Shown here one piece after another: positions 18,076-27,100 of a DNA stretch of 64,000 nt. Numbering within the stretch: the stretch's first letter is position 1; each line of letters opens with the position of its first letter. The notes beneath the pieces were generated by a model. That model did not search any database and was not told the DNA's origin. It worked only from the letters and a program-made list of their open reading frames with translations. The stretch lies in NCBI RefSeq assembly GCF_047308265.1, contig NZ_JBKQWY010000008.1, positions 124,001 through 188,000 of the forward strand, read 5' to 3'. This DNA comes from Maricaulis sp047308265 (GTDB lineage Bacteria; Pseudomonadota; Alphaproteobacteria; Caulobacterales; Maricaulaceae). A program made the position numbers and the translations under genes.

Positions 18076-18250
18076 GGTCATCCGGCCCGTTATCGGGTGG
18101 AGATAATGAGAATGCACTGCGCACAAGCCTCAACACCGGGCTGGGTCCGGGCTTTTGCAAGGGAATATGCGCTTTGCGTCAACATGCGCGAAGTCTGTCC
18201 AACTCAGGAGGAGAAGTCCAGCACCTGGCGCAATTATTTTGCAAATGGAG

Positions 18251-19207
18251 CTATTCGCCAAACGCCCGGTCGGCCTGACGCCGAATAAAGGCCAGACACG
18301 TGTCGACCTGGGTCACAAGCGGCATATGACCGACCGCCTCATGGACCTCCAGATCAAGACCAGGGTGGACCTCCTGGATCGCAGCGATATGGGTATGCGC
18401 ATCCAGCACGCGATCAGACAGGCCATACAGCATGCCCATGGGCAGATCGAGCTCACCATAACGCGCGATGATCGCGGGCATGTCTTCAGGCACCCTCATG
18501 AGATCCGTCGCCGCCGCGACAAACTCCCGCGGCCTCAGGGTCAGGTATCCGCCGCCCCGCGAACGAAAATCCGCCGGGGCGGTTTCAGGCCCGAACACGA
18601 TATCCAGCGTCGCATCTCCCCGCCGGACCGACATGGGCATGGCCAGTGTATGGGCGACCAGGCGACGCACGGTTCCACTGGCGATCTGCAGCGGCTTGAA
18701 CACATCGGGCGGTGTGGGTTGTTCGGCGGTCAACGGAGACACCATGGCCAGCCCGGCCACACGCTCGGGATGGTTCAGCGCCAGGGTCAACGACAGGGCT
18801 CCGCCCAGGGAGTGACCGCAGATCAGGGCCGGCCCCACGCCCCGCTTTTCCAGATACCGTGCGATCATGGCCGCCTGTTCCGGCAGGCGGGCACGGGCAT
18901 CACTATCGCGCTCCGACCAGCCACAACCCGGCCGGTCCAGTGCAATGACATGATAGGACCGGGCCAGCTCGTCGATCAGGCCGTAATTGAAATTGAGAAG
19001 ATTGCCAAACAGGCCGTGGATCAAAACCACGGGCGGCCCCTCACCCTTCTCAACAGCATGGATGCGCCCGCCCTCCACATCATGGAGCGTGCCCGCAGGC
19101 GGCATGCCCGCATTCACCTTGCGCGCAAGATTTGAGGAGAAGAGAAACAGACCCGCGATGAGGCCCACCACGACCAGGCCGACGGCCAGCACAATCCATC
19201 CAAGCAT
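18251..19207 (-). CDS. Membrane-anchored alpha/beta hydrolase
   Basis: About 318 residues. It opens with a membrane segment (MLGWIVLAVGLVVVGLIAGLFLF) and then an alpha/beta-hydrolase fold: oxyanion HGLFGN, nucleophile elbow GHSLGG, and a late His in HEAVGHMP. I start it at 19207, where AGAGGA precedes the ATG; the start at 19255 would overlap the preceding SDR gene by 43 bases. Third gene of an operon with a Baeyer-Villiger monooxygenase and an SDR, so it may hydrolyse the ester or lactone that the monooxygenase forms. Exact substrate unknown. Confidence 0.85.
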   Translation of the reverse strand: MLGWIVLAVGLVVVGLIAGLFLFSSNLARKVNAGMPPAGTLHDVEGGRIHAVEKGEGPPVVLIHGLFGNLLNFNYGLIDELARSYHVIALDRPGCGWSERDSDARARLPEQAAMIARYLEKRGVGPALICGHSLGGALSLTLALNHPERVAGLAMVSPLTAEQPTPPDVFKPLQIASGTVRRLVAHTLAMPMSVRRGDATLDIVFGPETAPADFRSRGGGYLTLRPREFVAAATDLMRVPEDMPAIIARYGELDLPMGMLYGLSDRVLDAHTHIAAIQEVHPGLDLEVHEAVGHMPLVTQVDTCLAFIRRQADRAFGE

Positions 19208-19212
19208 GATGA

Positions 19213-20037
19213 TCAATCCTCTGCGCGTCGGAAAAATCCGCTCAAACGTTTCCAATAGGTGGCCGGGAAGACCCGTTCGAGCAAGGCCAGGGCCTTGGCG
19301 TCCCGCCCCACCAGCACACGGGGCGATTTACGCTCCACCGCATCGAGAATAATGCGCGCGGCCTCAGGGGGCGGCATGACCAATTGTTTATCCGCCTGTT
19401 TGAGGCCTTTTTCGACCTCTTCCGGGTCAGAGCCTCGCGGCATGCGCGCGCTTCGGGCGATAGACGTCTTCACGCCGCCGGGATGAACGGTCGTGACATG
19501 AATGCCTGTCCCCTCCAGCTCGTGGCGAAGGGCATCGGAAAACCCGCGCAGACCAAACTTGCTGGCACTATAGGCAGTCTGGCCCGCCGGTGCGACGACA
19601 CCGAATATGCTGGAAACATTGATCAAATGCCCCGCCCCACTGGCCTTGAGCTGGGGCAGAAAGGCCCGGGTCATGCGGATGGGACCCATCAGATTAATCC
19701 CCAGGAGCCAGTCGAAATCAGCCTCATCCACCTCGTCGAACTGCCCGCCGAGGGCTACTCCAGCATTGTTGAACACCAGATCCGCCCCGCCGTGATCCGA
19801 CTGAACCGCATCAGCCAGCGCCACGATCTGGTCGCGGTCTCCGACATCGAGCACATGCGTGGTGACCCGGCGTTCATTGCTGCGCAACGCGCCAGCGACA
19901 GCCTCAAGCCCGTCCGCATTGAGGTCGGCGAGTGCCAGATCACACCCACGCGCGGCCAGCGCTTCGGCCAGTGCCTTGCCAATCCCGCTGGCGGCACCGG
20001 TGATAACCGCCACACGCCCTTCAAACACACCGGGCAT
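19213..20037 (-). CDS. Short-chain dehydrogenase/reductase
   Basis: 274 residues of the classical SDR family: cofactor motif TGAASGIGKA, NNAGVALGG, catalytic Ser in INVSSIFG and YSASKFGLRG (YxxxK). The C-terminal region (VLVGRDAKALALLERVFPATYWKRL) resembles membrane-proximal SDRs encoded next to flavin monooxygenases. It oxidises or reduces an alcohol/ketone with NAD(P). Its start overlaps the stop of the upstream monooxygenase by one base, indicating translational coupling. Confidence 0.9.
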   Translation of the reverse strand: MPGVFEGRVAVITGAASGIGKALAEALAARGCDLALADLNADGLEAVAGALRSNERRVTTHVLDVGDRDQIVALADAVQSDHGGADLVFNNAGVALGGQFDEVDEADFDWLLGINLMGPIRMTRAFLPQLKASGAGHLINVSSIFGVVAPAGQTAYSASKFGLRGFSDALRHELEGTGIHVTTVHPGGVKTSIARSARMPRGSDPEEVEKGLKQADKQLVMPPPEAARIILDAVERKSPRVLVGRDAKALALLERVFPATYWKRLSGFFRRAED

Positions 20038-21554
20038 TATTCGGCCGCCTCGCGCTCATCCGGACGGGCAGCGGTTGGAGGCGCGAGCTCGCCGGGGCGA
20101 TAGAAGTGCAAGGCCCCGTCATCGAGCTGGCCATAGCGAATGGTGAGCATGTCCTGGACATAGTTTTGATAAGTGCGCCAGGGCGCTTCGAACCCTTGTC
20201 GGGGCAGCCAGCTTTCCGCCCGCTTGATATAACCCGATGACAGATTCAACAGGGGTTGCGTCTCAAGATTCTCCGGCGGCACCGGCATGCAGGCCGCATA
20301 CCCCTCGCGATCCATATAGTTGAGCAGGCGACAGACCCGCTCGCAGGTCAGATCGATTTTCAGCGTCCAGGAGGCATTGGTATAACCAAAGGCCAGCGCC
20401 AGATTGGGCAATTGCGACAACATCATGCCGCGATAGCTCACACAGTCCCGGGCGATGACCCGACGCCCGTCGACACGTGTTTCAGCGCCGCCCGCCAATT
20501 GCATGTCCAGCCCGGTCGCCGGAATGATCAGATCCGCATCGATATGCGCCCCCGATTTCAACCGGATGCCCTTGCGCGTGAAGGTCTCGATATCATCCGT
20601 GGCGATATCCGCCTTGTCGGTGGCCAGCGCCTTGAAGAAATCCCCGTCCGGCGCCACACAGAAGCGCTCGTCCCAGGGTTTGTATTTCGGCGTAAAATGG
20701 CGATCGATATCAAACTCCTCACCCAATTCCTGGCGGATATAGGTTTTGACCTGCTTGCGCACCCAGTCGGGCCAGATCTGGGCGATCTGGAAAAAGAGGA
20801 TGGAGATCAGGATGTTTTTCGCCCGCGACAGGGAGTACGCAATCTTGCCCGGCAGGATCTTGCGGAACACATCCGCCACTGGGTCCGTTGTGGGGCGCGG
20901 CGCAATATAGGTCGGCGAACGCTGCAACAAGGTTACGTGCTCGGCCGTCTCGGTCATGGAGGGCAGCAAGGTCACCGCCGTCGCACCTGAACCGATGATT
21001 ACGACCCGCTTGCCGGTATAGTCATAGTCCTTGGGCCACAATTGCGGGTGGATGATATCCCCCTCGAAATCACCCTCACCGGGAAAGTCCGGCTTGTAGC
21101 CTTGGTCATACCGATAATAGCCGGAACACAACACCACGAACCGGGCCCGAATATGATCGGTGTCGCCGGTCGATGTATTGCGAACATCTACTGTCCAGAC
21201 ATTCTCCTCGCTGGACCAGTTGAGACGCTCCATACGGCAGCCAAAGCGGATTTTCTCGACAATCCCGGCCTCTTCAGCCGCCTCGCGCACATAGGCCTTG
21301 ATACTGGGACCATCCGCAAACACCTTGCCTTGCAGCCAGGGTTTGAAGGCATAGCCAAACGTATACATGTCGCTGTCGGACCGGACCCCGGGATAGCGAA
21401 ACAGATCCCAGGTCCCACCCAGATCTTCGCGGGCTTCGATCAGCGCAAAACTCTGCTGTGGTGAACGCATCTGCAAATGGCGTGCAGCGCCGATACCGGA
21501 CACGCCTGCCCCGACAATCAGCACGTCCAGCGTGTCTGTCGACGATTCGCTCAT
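20037..21554 (-). CDS. Flavin-containing Baeyer-Villiger-type monooxygenase
   Basis: About 505 residues from the ATG at 21554, which has GGAGAG upstream; the longer in-frame form from 21698 adds a non-family tail. The FAD motif is VLIVGAGVSGIGAARHL, the NADP motif VVIIGSGATAVTLLPSM. The Baeyer-Villiger fingerprint FxGxxxHxxxWP is complete as FEGDIIHPQLWP. Closest in style to EthA-like monooxygenases, which convert ketones to esters or oxidise thioamides. First gene of the operon with the SDR and the alpha/beta hydrolase, together a plausible alcohol-ketone-ester-acid route. Confidence 0.92.
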   Translation of the reverse strand: MSESSTDTLDVLIVGAGVSGIGAARHLQMRSPQQSFALIEAREDLGGTWDLFRYPGVRSDSDMYTFGYAFKPWLQGKVFADGPSIKAYVREAAEEAGIVEKIRFGCRMERLNWSSEENVWTVDVRNTSTGDTDHIRARFVVLCSGYYRYDQGYKPDFPGEGDFEGDIIHPQLWPKDYDYTGKRVVIIGSGATAVTLLPSMTETAEHVTLLQRSPTYIAPRPTTDPVADVFRKILPGKIAYSLSRAKNILISILFFQIAQIWPDWVRKQVKTYIRQELGEEFDIDRHFTPKYKPWDERFCVAPDGDFFKALATDKADIATDDIETFTRKGIRLKSGAHIDADLIIPATGLDMQLAGGAETRVDGRRVIARDCVSYRGMMLSQLPNLALAFGYTNASWTLKIDLTCERVCRLLNYMDREGYAACMPVPPENLETQPLLNLSSGYIKRAESWLPRQGFEAPWRTYQNYVQDMLTIRYGQLDDGALHFYRPGELAPPTAARPDEREAAE

Positions 21555-21760
21555 TCCACTCTCCACGGCTTCGGATCCCCTTTTGAAAGGCGAAAAGTGA
21601 ACACCGTTCGCTTTAGTGACGCAAGCGGCATCTCGCAGTGGTTGTTCGGATCGTCCCGAAAGGTGAGTTTTCAACGGCAACCTGATGCCTAATCGCACGT
21701 GATGTGCTTGTCCGCGGCCTGGAACCCGGTTTTAGTGTGCGCAGAATAGGGATATGCGTG

Positions 21761-22165
21761 ATGGTTGACCTTCCCCAGATTCAGTTTCACTTCGATCGCG
21801 GCGTTGTCGAATGGCGCTGGTCGGGGCGTGTGACCCTGGAAGGCATGCAGACGGCTGTGCTACAGGCCGCACGGGATCCCAGCTGGGATGCCCGGTTCGA
21901 CCATCTGGTGGTCTTCTCGGCTGATGCCGATGTCTCCGGCCTGCAGCTTCCTGATATCTCCACAACAGATGCCAATCTTCGGCGCTGGCAGTCGAGCGAA
22001 AAGAAAATGGCGCGGGTCCGCAGCGCGACTGTCTTTGAACGCGGCCTTGCCGGTGGGCTCCAGGAGCTGTGGCAACGCATGGCCGCTGGCGGGGCCTATC
22101 GCGAGATCCGCCTGTTCGACAATCGCGAGGACGCTCTCGCCTGGCTGCTGTCCCACGACACCTGA
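21761..22165 (+). CDS. Small STAS/SpoIIAA-like protein
   Basis: 134 residues from the ATG at 21761. IQFHFDRGVVEWRWSGRVTLEGMQTAVLQAARDPSWDARFDHLVVFSADADVSGL has the strand-helix alternation and the D..G pattern of STAS/SpoIIAA-like proteins, a fold used for partner binding. No catalytic residues are apparent. The assignment is structural pattern recognition, not a firm family match. Divergent from the monooxygenase operon and convergent with the porin gene. Confidence 0.45.
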   Translation: MVDLPQIQFHFDRGVVEWRWSGRVTLEGMQTAVLQAARDPSWDARFDHLVVFSADADVSGLQLPDISTTDANLRRWQSSEKKMARVRSATVFERGLAGGLQELWQRMAAGGAYREIRLFDNREDALAWLLSHDT

Positions 22166-22206
22166 CTGCCCGTAAATCCGGAGGGCGTCTCGCCCAGCTA
22201 AGCCCG

Positions 22207-23406
22207 TCAGAAGCTGTAATTGAGCATGATGGCCAGTTTTTCCCGCGAGGCCGGCCCCGCATCACCGCTGTCATAGTCGGCGTATTTGACCATCAGGCCG
22301 ACCGTCTGCGTCAGACGCCCCGTGAACACCAGGTCCAGTTCCGAACCAAGATCTGCGCCGCCCTGTTCCGCGTCGAACGCGTGCCAGATCAGTTGAACAC
22401 GCGGAGCGGACAGCCCCCATCCATCGCCCAGACCGACAGATCCACCCAGATACACATCCTGCAGACCCGTGGCCGGTGTGGTCAGGAAGGCATCCGCAAA
22501 ACCCTGGAATTTGTGCAGCGTGGCCAGCGGCGTCGCAAATCCCCGGCTTCCATTGCCCTCGAGCTGTTCGGCTCCGGCCCACACGCCAAACCGGCCCGAG
22601 GTGAAGCGGACCTCGCCGCGCAGGGCGTCCAGATCAAACGCGGCCGGATTGTCCGCATAGTCACCTTGCTGAGCGTATTCGACAAAATAGCGAACCTCGC
22701 CCTCACCCAGGGGTCGCGACGCGCCCCAATAGACCGCCCAGGTCTCGCTCGACAGTCCGGGCACATCCTCATTGTCAAACAATAATCCGGTCACCCGGGC
22801 CTCACCGCCCAGCACCTCGGCACTCGCCACAAGAAGATGACTGTCCAGCTCCCAGTCGCCCATCGCGCTGTCCGGGCCGAAAATCCGGTTCACACGATCG
22901 AGATAGGCGTAGTCCAGCGTCACACGATCGTGGAACTGTGCGCTCACACGCACAGCATCAAAGGTCTGCTCGTTCTGCCGATAGCCCACATTGCCAACAT
23001 ACCGGCTGTCGGCAATCACCAGGCGCTGGCGACCCAGCGTCGCTGATACCGCATCATGGGAAAAGCCAAGCTGCAGTCGATTGAGTTCAAACGCGTCGGG
23101 ATCGGCAATCACCGGATAGCGGGTCTGTCCATTGATCGTATCATTGAAATCATCCACCAGCGCAAAGACATGCTCACCTTCCGCGAGGACACTCCAGCGG
23201 TCTGACAGACGCGAGCTCACACCAAACCGGTGGCGCGCCGTCACCCCTTGGGCTTCGTCCGAGATCCCGGCCTGATCCACCTGTTCAAACCGGATCCGGC
23301 CATCGAGGTGGAACTCCACCTGGGCTCCTGCGGCTCCGGACAGAAGGGCCACGCCCCATACGCCCAGGGCCACGCCGCCGCCTGTCGTGATCGATCCCGT
23401 TCTCAT
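22207..23406 (-). CDS. Outer-membrane beta-barrel, alginate-export/porin-like
   Basis: About 399 residues from the ATG at 23406. The signal peptide (GVALGVWGVALLSGAAGAQ) leads into a barrel with alternating strands (VEFHLDGRIRFEQVDQ, LSDRWSVLAEGEHVFALVDDFNDTINGQTRYPVIADPDAFELNRLQLGFS) and a terminal MLNYSF with the aromatic last residue read by the BAM complex. The repeated NRLQLGFSHDAVSATLGRQ text resembles alginate-export-type barrels, which carry polysaccharide or small hydrophobic compounds across the outer membrane. Cargo not predictable. Confidence 0.75.
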   Translation of the reverse strand: MRTGSITTGGGVALGVWGVALLSGAAGAQVEFHLDGRIRFEQVDQAGISDEAQGVTARHRFGVSSRLSDRWSVLAEGEHVFALVDDFNDTINGQTRYPVIADPDAFELNRLQLGFSHDAVSATLGRQRLVIADSRYVGNVGYRQNEQTFDAVRVSAQFHDRVTLDYAYLDRVNRIFGPDSAMGDWELDSHLLVASAEVLGGEARVTGLLFDNEDVPGLSSETWAVYWGASRPLGEGEVRYFVEYAQQGDYADNPAAFDLDALRGEVRFTSGRFGVWAGAEQLEGNGSRGFATPLATLHKFQGFADAFLTTPATGLQDVYLGGSVGLGDGWGLSAPRVQLIWHAFDAEQGGADLGSELDLVFTGRLTQTVGLMVKYADYDSGDAGPASREKLAIMLNYSF

Positions 23407-23620
23407 CGCCACACCGTCCTTTTCGCACCCTGTTTCATGGCCGAGACGTCGTCTTGTGACAGCGCACCGCCCTCCTGGTTGCGAAAGACATCCCATTTTA
23501 TGGTTTCGTTTTGGTTAGGAGGCGTTCTGGACCCGAAACGGACGGGTATCGGACAAACGAACGACGGGCGGACACGCGGGAGTGTCCCAGCTCACAAACC
23601 ATCAAAATTTATGAGGAAAG

Positions 23621-23696
23621 TGGTGCCTAGGGGCAGACTCGAACTGCCGACACGCGGATTTTCAATCCGCTGCTCTACCAACTGAGCTACCCAGGC
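23621..23696 (-). tRNA. tRNA-Phe (GAA)
   Basis: Cloverleaf on the minus strand: acceptor GCCTGGG/CCTAGGC with a G-U pair, D arm GCTCAGTTGGTAGAGC, anticodon stem GCGGA with loop TTGAAAA (anticodon GAA), T arm GGCAGTTCGAGTCTGCC, discriminator A and encoded CCA at 23621-23623. Confidence 0.97.
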
Positions 23697-23823
23697 ACCG
23701 GGCCGGTCGCGGCTGACGCCGCCATCGGAGAGCGCGTTGTATACGCATCCTCAGCGGGGCTGTCCACGCCCCCATACACCTTCTTGCAGCTCGGATGACA
23801 GATGCGTCAGCGCGCAAAAGGGC

Positions 23824-24060
23824 TTACCCCTCGCCCTGCTCGCGGGTGGGTGTTTCATCGGCCTGATCAGCCGGTTCACCGGCGATGGCATAGTCCTCGT
23901 TGAACCACGCGCCCAGATCCTTGTCGGCACAGGTTTTCGAGCAGAACGGCTTCCAGGCCTGGCGGCCCGGCTGGCGACAGATCGGACAGCGCCCGCCCGT
24001 CAGTCCATCAGGGTTTGCGGCGACAGGATTTGGGGACGCCGGTTTTTTGGGGGTGTTCAT
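23824..24060 (-). CDS. yacG: DNA gyrase inhibitor YacG-like zinc protein
   Basis: 78 residues. Two Cys pairs make a treble-clef-like zinc site (RCPICRQPG and PFCSKTCADKDLGAWFNEDYAI), the YacG signature. The E. coli homologue binds GyrB and inhibits gyrase. The C-terminal acidic tail is disordered-looking. Start overlaps the end of the RNase gene by four bases. It is the last gene of the murA-to-yacG cluster, ahead of tRNA-Phe. Confidence 0.9.
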   Translation of the reverse strand: MNTPKKPASPNPVAANPDGLTGGRCPICRQPGRQAWKPFCSKTCADKDLGAWFNEDYAIAGEPADQADETPTREQGEG

Positions 24061-25130
24061 GACGTCGACACCTCACAGCGATCGCGGGGCCAGTCCGCGT
24101 GGGTTTCAATCTCAAATCGCGGTCCCAGGCGTTCGGTCAAGGCTCCGCGCCAGTCGATCTGGGCCGCGTTCAGCCAGTCCGCCACCTCGGACGACACGGC
24201 CAGGGTGAGGCGACGACGACGATCCGCGCGACCTTCCGCTTCCAGCCGCCGCAAGGCCGCAATCGCGCAGGTCTCGACACTGAACCGGCCGGTATCGTCG
24301 AGATAGATCTCGCGCAGGCTGCGCTGGCGTTTCTGACGGGCCAGTTCACCGACACAGAATTGCGAGAGCGGCGCCACATCCACCTTTGCCCGGTCACCGC
24401 GAAACCCGCCGCGCAGGGCCTGTTCGACCGTCTTGCGCAGAGGGATCTGGCGCATCTGGACAAAATCAATCGCGACAATCCCGCCCAGACCGCGCAGACG
24501 CACCTGACGCGCCGCCTCCTTGGCCGCCGAAACATTGAGGCTTTCAACGAGTTTGAGCGCATTGCCCTGCCCCTTGCGGCCATCGGCATCGACATCAATC
24601 GTCGTCATCGCCCGCGTGGGTTCGATATAGAGCGAACCACCGCCGGGAATGGGCACATGGGGCTGGAGGGCATCCTCGAACGCACCAGCCAGATCAATCG
24701 CGCTTTCATCACTCCAGATGGCATCAGCATCGCCGAACGAGGCCACGAGGCGCTGGGCCAGTGGGGCGGCAGGGGTCAGGCATTCCGGCGCCTCGCCCTC
24801 GTCCACCTCGGCCCGCGCGAGATTAGGACCTTTTTCAGCCTGCGCCTCGCGCACGATTTTCACGCCAATGGCCGCACCTTCATGAAATCCTTTGGGGCGA
24901 CCGGCCTTGCCAAAGGGCAAAAATCCGTCCGGTCCGACACCGATATCGATGAAGGCCGCATTCAGCGCCGTATCCACGGCCCTTACCCGGCCGCGATAGA
25001 TCTCGCCTTCCACGGCCCGGGTTTCGACCTCGCTCCAGCGTTCGACATGCAGTTCAACGAGGCGGCCATTCTCGACCACACCGGCGCGGGTTTCCCCGAC
25101 TGTATCCTCGACAATGATCTGACGGTTCAT
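24057..25130 (-). CDS. Ribonuclease E/G family protein (short form)
   Basis: 357 residues, shorter than RNase G (about 490). An S1-like N-terminus (VEGEIYRGRVRAVDTALNAAFIDIGVGPDGFLPF) is followed by the DNase-I-like catalytic segment with aspartates in MTTIDVDADGRKG and GGIVAIDFVQM, the two metal ligands of the family. The C-terminus ends soon after and shows no CPxCxG zinc-link, so it may be monomeric. Such short E/G proteins are typical next to maf and yacG in alphaproteobacteria. Overlaps maf by four bases. Confidence 0.88.
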   Translation of the reverse strand: MNRQIIVEDTVGETRAGVVENGRLVELHVERWSEVETRAVEGEIYRGRVRAVDTALNAAFIDIGVGPDGFLPFGKAGRPKGFHEGAAIGVKIVREAQAEKGPNLARAEVDEGEAPECLTPAAPLAQRLVASFGDADAIWSDESAIDLAGAFEDALQPHVPIPGGGSLYIEPTRAMTTIDVDADGRKGQGNALKLVESLNVSAAKEAARQVRLRGLGGIVAIDFVQMRQIPLRKTVEQALRGGFRGDRAKVDVAPLSQFCVGELARQKRQRSLREIYLDDTGRFSVETCAIAALRRLEAEGRADRRRRLTLAVSSEVADWLNAAQIDWRGALTERLGPRFEIETHADWPRDRCEVSTS

Positions 25131-25759
25131 GAGGCGTCGCTTTCAATCGTTGCACGCTGAGCGGTCAGGAGCGGATAACCCAGCCCGGCCAGGAGATTGG
25201 CCGTTTCATAAAGGGGCAGCCCGACCACAGACGGGTAGGATCCGGTGATCTGGATCACAAAGGCGGCAGCCCGCCCCTGGATGCCATACCCGCCGGCCTT
25301 GCCGTGCCAGTCGCCACTCTCGAGATACAGATCACGCTCGGCGTCTGACAAGCGTTTGAACTTGACCCGGGTCTCGATGCGTCTGGACACGCATTGCCCG
25401 TTCGGCGCCCGCACAGCCAGCCCGGTATGGACACGATGATTGCGCCCGGACAAAAGGTCGAGACACATGCGAGCATCCGCTCGTGTTTCGGCCTTGGGCA
25501 ATATCCGCCGCCCGACCGAGACAACCGTATCGGCAGCCAGCACATATCCGGCGCGATCGGGACAGGCCTGCGCTTTTTCCACGGCGAGGCGTTCGGCCAG
25601 CGGGCCGGCCAACTCCCCCTCAATGGGGGTTTCATCAATATCGGACGGTGCGATCGCATCCGGGACCAGACCGATCGCCGCAAGCAGCTGCTGGCGGCGC
25701 GGCGAGGCGCTGGCCAGGATCAGGCGCGGCGGTGTCTGTCTCGGTGGAGTGTCGGCCAT
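25127..25759 (-). CDS. maf: Maf-family nucleotide pyrophosphatase
   Basis: About 210 residues. LASASPRRQQLLAAIGL near the N-terminus is the Maf phosphate-binding motif, followed by PSDIDETP, KAQACPD and the catalytic VLAADTVVS; WHGKAGGYGIQGRAA completes the site. Maf proteins hydrolyse non-canonical or canonical dNTPs to monophosphates and in some species act in septation. I prefer the ATG at 25759 with GGGA eight bases upstream; the ATG at 25768 adds three residues. Confidence 0.92.
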   Translation of the reverse strand: MADTPPRQTPPRLILASASPRRQQLLAAIGLVPDAIAPSDIDETPIEGELAGPLAERLAVEKAQACPDRAGYVLAADTVVSVGRRILPKAETRADARMCLDLLSGRNHRVHTGLAVRAPNGQCVSRRIETRVKFKRLSDAERDLYLESGDWHGKAGGYGIQGRAAAFVIQITGSYPSVVGLPLYETANLLAGLGYPLLTAQRATIESDAS

Positions 25760-25820
25760 GACGCTCATCCCGTCACGGCGACGCCGGAAATGGCGAACAG
25801 GGCCATGTCAGGCGGTGTCG

Positions 25821-26039
25821 CTATTTGAAGCGATAGGTAATGCGACCCTTGGTCAGGTCGTACGGGGTCATTTCGACCAATACCTTGTCGCCGGCCAGCA
25901 CGCGGATGCGGTTTTTGCGCATCTTGCCTGCCGTGTGGGCAATGATCTCGTGCCCGTTCTCCAGCGTTACCCGGAATGTTGCGTTCGGCAGCAATTCCGA
26001 CACTTCACCGGGAAACTCAAGTAACTCTTCCTTCGCCAT
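25821..26039 (-). CDS. infA: Translation initiation factor IF-1
   Basis: 72 residues: MAKEELLEFPGEVSELLPNATF..LENGHEIIAHTAGKMRKNRIRVLAGDKVLVEMTPYDLTKGRITYRFK is canonical IF-1, an OB-fold that occupies the ribosomal A site at initiation. The start at 26039 matches the usual MAKE; the 15-residue upstream extension is not conserved. Separated from the phosphatase gene by about 140 bases that carry AT-rich promoter-like text. Confidence 0.97.
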   Translation of the reverse strand: MAKEELLEFPGEVSELLPNATFRVTLENGHEIIAHTAGKMRKNRIRVLAGDKVLVEMTPYDLTKGRITYRFK

Positions 26040-26178
26040 GCAGCTCCTCTTAGGCCTTGCTTGTGCGGCTTTTGGGTCTGGCAAAACACGGGCGAAACCC
26101 GGCCTGCCACCGGCAGCGGTTCCGCCGGAGGGCGCTATATAGTCTGCCTCACCCTTTAAAGTCGAGGGGTCTTGCCTG

Positions 26179-26607
26179 TTAGCGGGTTTTTTCCCAGTTT
26201 TCGATCATCGCCTGGATCGCGTCCCGGCTTTCGCGATAGGCCATGAGACGCTGATCGCGATTGCCCTGGGCACCGGACGGGTCCGGAGCAGGCCAGGCGA
26301 GAAATTCCGCATCGCTTTCATCAGCATAGGCTTTTGCCATGCGGTCGGCAGCCGGCGAGAGCGAGACCACGATTTGCGGTGTGGGCTCGCCGATTCCGGC
26401 TAGTGCAATCGGACTGAAATCCTCCAGATCGCAATCCACCTCCCACATGACCGAAATCATGAAAGGGTCCACAAATGCTGCGGGAATCACACCGCACGAC
26501 CGGGCATCGGCAGCCGCACCGAAATGGCGAATCCACAACGCCTCCGCCATGGGTGAGCGGATTGCATTGCGGCCGCAGACAAAGAGAACGGACGGCACCG
26601 CGCTCAT
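26179..26607 (-). CDS. Low-molecular-weight phosphatase / arsenate-reductase-like protein
   Basis: 142 residues. The P-loop LFVCGRNAIRSPMAEAL (CX5R, C-G-R-N-A-I-R then S) and the late WPAPDPSG with the acid-base Asp match the LMW-PTPase fold. It may dephosphorylate tyrosine or reduce arsenate; the sequence does not separate the two. Overlaps UPF0262 by four bases, a conserved pair in alphaproteobacteria. Confidence 0.88.
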   Translation of the reverse strand: MSAVPSVLFVCGRNAIRSPMAEALWIRHFGAAADARSCGVIPAAFVDPFMISVMWEVDCDLEDFSPIALAGIGEPTPQIVVSLSPAADRMAKAYADESDAEFLAWPAPDPSGAQGNRDQRLMAYRESRDAIQAMIENWEKTR

Positions 26608-27086
26608 GGTGCCGCCCGGCGATGCAAGGCGCAGATCAGGGTAAACAGGCGCCGTGCCGTATCAAAATCCACCTCGATCTTGCCCGCCAGGCGTTCGCGC
26701 AACAGGGTCGAGCCTTCATTGTGCACACCCCGGCGGCCCATATCGATCGCCTCGATCTGCTGGAGCGAGGCATCCCGCACGGCTTCATAATAGCTCTCAC
26801 AGATCAGGAAATAATCCTTGATGATGCGACGCAGTGGTCCAAGCGAGAACACAAACACGCGCACCGGCGTATCGTCATCCTCGCGCACATCAAACACCAG
26901 CCGGTCATCCTCGATCGCCAGGCGCAGAAAGAACGGACCGTCAGCGGCATCCTCGGGACGGAAAAAATTCGCCTCGAGCAGATCGGCCACGGCGATACGA
27001 CGTTCATGGTCTGCATTCACATCGACCACGCCCGGACGCCCCAGCTCCAGATTGATCCGCGCTATTCGATGGGGTGAGTCCGTCAT
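26604..27086 (-). CDS. UPF0262 family protein
   Basis: 160 residues: RIARINLELG, FFRPEDAADGPFFLRLAIEDDRLVFDVR and LRRIIKDYFLICESYYEAVRDASLQQIEAIDMGRRGVHNEGS are the hallmark segments of this alphaproteobacterial family of unknown function. Cytoplasmic, no motif with known catalysis. It starts 14 bases after the DUF2948 stop, where many relatives have hisD. Confidence 0.93.
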   Translation of the reverse strand: MTDSPHRIARINLELGRPGVVDVNADHERRIAVADLLEANFFRPEDAADGPFFLRLAIEDDRLVFDVREDDDTPVRVFVFSLGPLRRIIKDYFLICESYYEAVRDASLQQIEAIDMGRRGVHNEGSTLLRERLAGKIEVDFDTARRLFTLICALHRRAAP

Positions 27087-27100
27087 TGTGACCCCGCCTC

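Noticed and set aside
24099..25160. A 353-residue plus-strand frame across the RNase E/G gene
   Set aside because: Shadow of the minus-strand gene; neither composition nor motifs suggest a protein.
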